From Alphaproteobacteria bacterium (GTDB taxonomy: Bacteria > Pseudomonadota > Alphaproteobacteria > UBA1280 > UBA12223): a stretch of 6,434 nucleotides of DNA. This document shows, one piece after another, positions 5,575 to 6,434 of this stretch. The first letter of the stretch is position 1. Each line of letters opens with the position of its first letter. The translations under genes and the position numbers were made by a program. The stretch spans positions 1 to 6,434 of the forward strand of contig DMEM01000074.1 of assembly GCA_003450915.1 (NCBI GenBank). Direction: 5' to 3'. The notes under the pieces are model-generated. The model was not told where the DNA came from, searched no databases, and was given only the letters and a program-made list of their open reading frames with translations.

Positions 5575-6366
5575 ATGCAAAACACAGTTCAAGCAAAACC
5601 AATCGCACCTTATTTAGGTGGTAAATCTAAACTAGCCAAAACAATATGCTCAATTATTGATAATACAGAACATAAAACCTATGCAGAACCATTTGTTGGT
5701 ATGGGAGGAATACTATTCAGAAAAGAAAAGCCAGCCAAAGCTGAAATCATTAATGACTACAATTATGAAGTATTCACTCTATTTAGAGTATTGCAACGAC
5801 ACTATGATGAATTCTTAAACCAATTAGAGTATATTAATCACTCTAGAAATCATTTTAAGTATCTTAAAGATCTAAACCCTACTCATTTAACAGATATTGA
5901 AAGAGCTGCTCGTTTTTACTACTTATTAAGAGCAAGCTTTGGCGCTATGGCTAGTACATACGGAGTTGATAAAACTAGACCTGATAGATTTAACATTAAT
6001 AAATACAAAAAAGATCTAGCACATACAGTTAATAGACTAAGGTCTGTTGCAATGGAAAATCTAGACTTTGAAGACTTTATAAAGAAATATGACTCTAAAG
6101 ATACTCTATTCTATTTAGATCCACCGTACTATGGCTGCGAAAATGATTATGGCAAAGAATTATTCAGACGAGAAGACTTTGAACGTATTAGATCAACTCT
6201 AGACAGTATTCAAGGTAAGTTCATATTAAGCTTAAATGACCTTCCACCCGTTCGAGAGATATTTAAAGGCTATTACATTAAAGAAGTAGAATTACTTTAT
6301 ACCGTTGCTAAGAATGGCAACAAGAAAGCAAAAGAGGTAATTATAAGCAATTATCCACTAGACTAA
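5575..6366 (+). CDS. D12-class DNA adenine N6-methyltransferase (Dam-like)
   Basis: This enzyme transfers a methyl group from S-adenosylmethionine to adenine in DNA. The 263-residue protein has the D12-class order: motif X PYLGGKSKLA (12-21), SAM-binding motif I EPFVGMGGILF (38-48), IINDYN (58-63), catalytic motif IV DPPYYG (182-187) and the C-terminal SLND segment (219-222). All key residues are present, so it should be active. It is slightly shorter than chromosomal Dam and reads more like the orphan methyltransferases of temperate phages. The target may be GATC, but that cannot be read from the sequence. No restriction enzyme gene adjoins it in the window. It lies downstream of a tRNA gene and a direct-repeat array, and is followed at once by a terminator, so it appears to be a single-gene transcript. 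The alternative start at 5569 would add two residues. Confidence 0.92.
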   Translation: MQNTVQAKPIAPYLGGKSKLAKTICSIIDNTEHKTYAEPFVGMGGILFRKEKPAKAEIINDYNYEVFTLFRVLQRHYDEFLNQLEYINHSRNHFKYLKDLNPTHLTDIERAARFYYLLRASFGAMASTYGVDKTRPDRFNINKYKKDLAHTVNRLRSVAMENLDFEDFIKKYDSKDTLFYLDPPYYGCENDYGKELFRREDFERIRSTLDSIQGKFILSLNDLPPVREIFKGYYIKEVELLYTVAKNGNKKAKEVIISNYPLD

Positions 6367-6375
6367 CCATAAAAA

Positions 6376-6402
6376 AGAAGAACCTATTTATTAGGTTCTT
6401 TT
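6376..6402 (+). terminator. Terminator of the methyltransferase gene
   Basis: A 9-bp stem pairs AAGAACCTA (6378-6386) with TAGGTTCTT (6392-6400) around a 5-base loop and ends in TTTT. A run of A before the left arm (6371-6376) would give a T tail on the other strand, so it may work in both directions. The last 30 bases of the window show nothing further. Confidence 0.85.
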
Positions 6403-6434
6403 CTTAATAGAAAAATAATATATAAAATTAATAA

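Overview
The window is AT-rich DNA (by eye roughly one third G+C) from a Gram-negative bacterium. An alphaproteobacterium, possibly of the reduced, low-GC Rickettsiales/Holosporales kind, is the best guess. The reasons are: one LolC/E-type permease next to LolD instead of the enterobacterial LolC plus LolE pair; an elongator tRNA-Met whose anticodon arm looks alphaproteobacterial; and intergenic palindromes of the ATCCCGGA-TCAAG-TCCGGGAT type, which I remember as common in alphaproteobacterial genomes. The taxonomic assignment is inference.

Left part, minus strand (1-2345). A KAP-family P-loop NTPase runs off the left edge (1-799). Its upstream region (800-1206) has no gene. It holds a promoter, a 47-bp tandem repeat carrying hairpins, a diverged and inverted copy of the same hairpin, and the terminator of the next gene. 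That gene (1207-2091) encodes an unrecognised exported or membrane-anchored protein with a near-consensus promoter of its own. A 42-residue basic protein with a WPxWK motif (2217-2345) follows lolD closely and ends at a strong terminator.

Centre, minus strand (2380-4288). A LolC/E permease gene overlaps lolD by 8 bp. Together with the 42-codon gene they look like one transcription unit. LolCD is the inner-membrane ABC machine that extracts mature lipoproteins and hands them to the periplasmic carrier LolA for the outer membrane.

Right part, plus strand (4386-6434). An unrecognised 246-residue protein is transcribed divergently from lolC and ends at a terminator. Next comes a tRNA-Met(CAT) gene with a textbook promoter and a terminator. 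A gene-free stretch follows (5348-5574) with five AAAAAGTACAA-type repeats arranged as two related modules, and then an orphan D12-class, Dam-like DNA adenine methyltransferase gene (5575-6366) with its own terminator. The tRNA, the direct repeats and the phage-like methyltransferase together could mark the edge of an integrated element, but no integrase is visible here.

No complete new system can be demonstrated from this window. The least explained items are the GTAC repeat modules upstream of the methyltransferase, the covarying hairpin family, and the small WPxWK gene attached to the lol operon.
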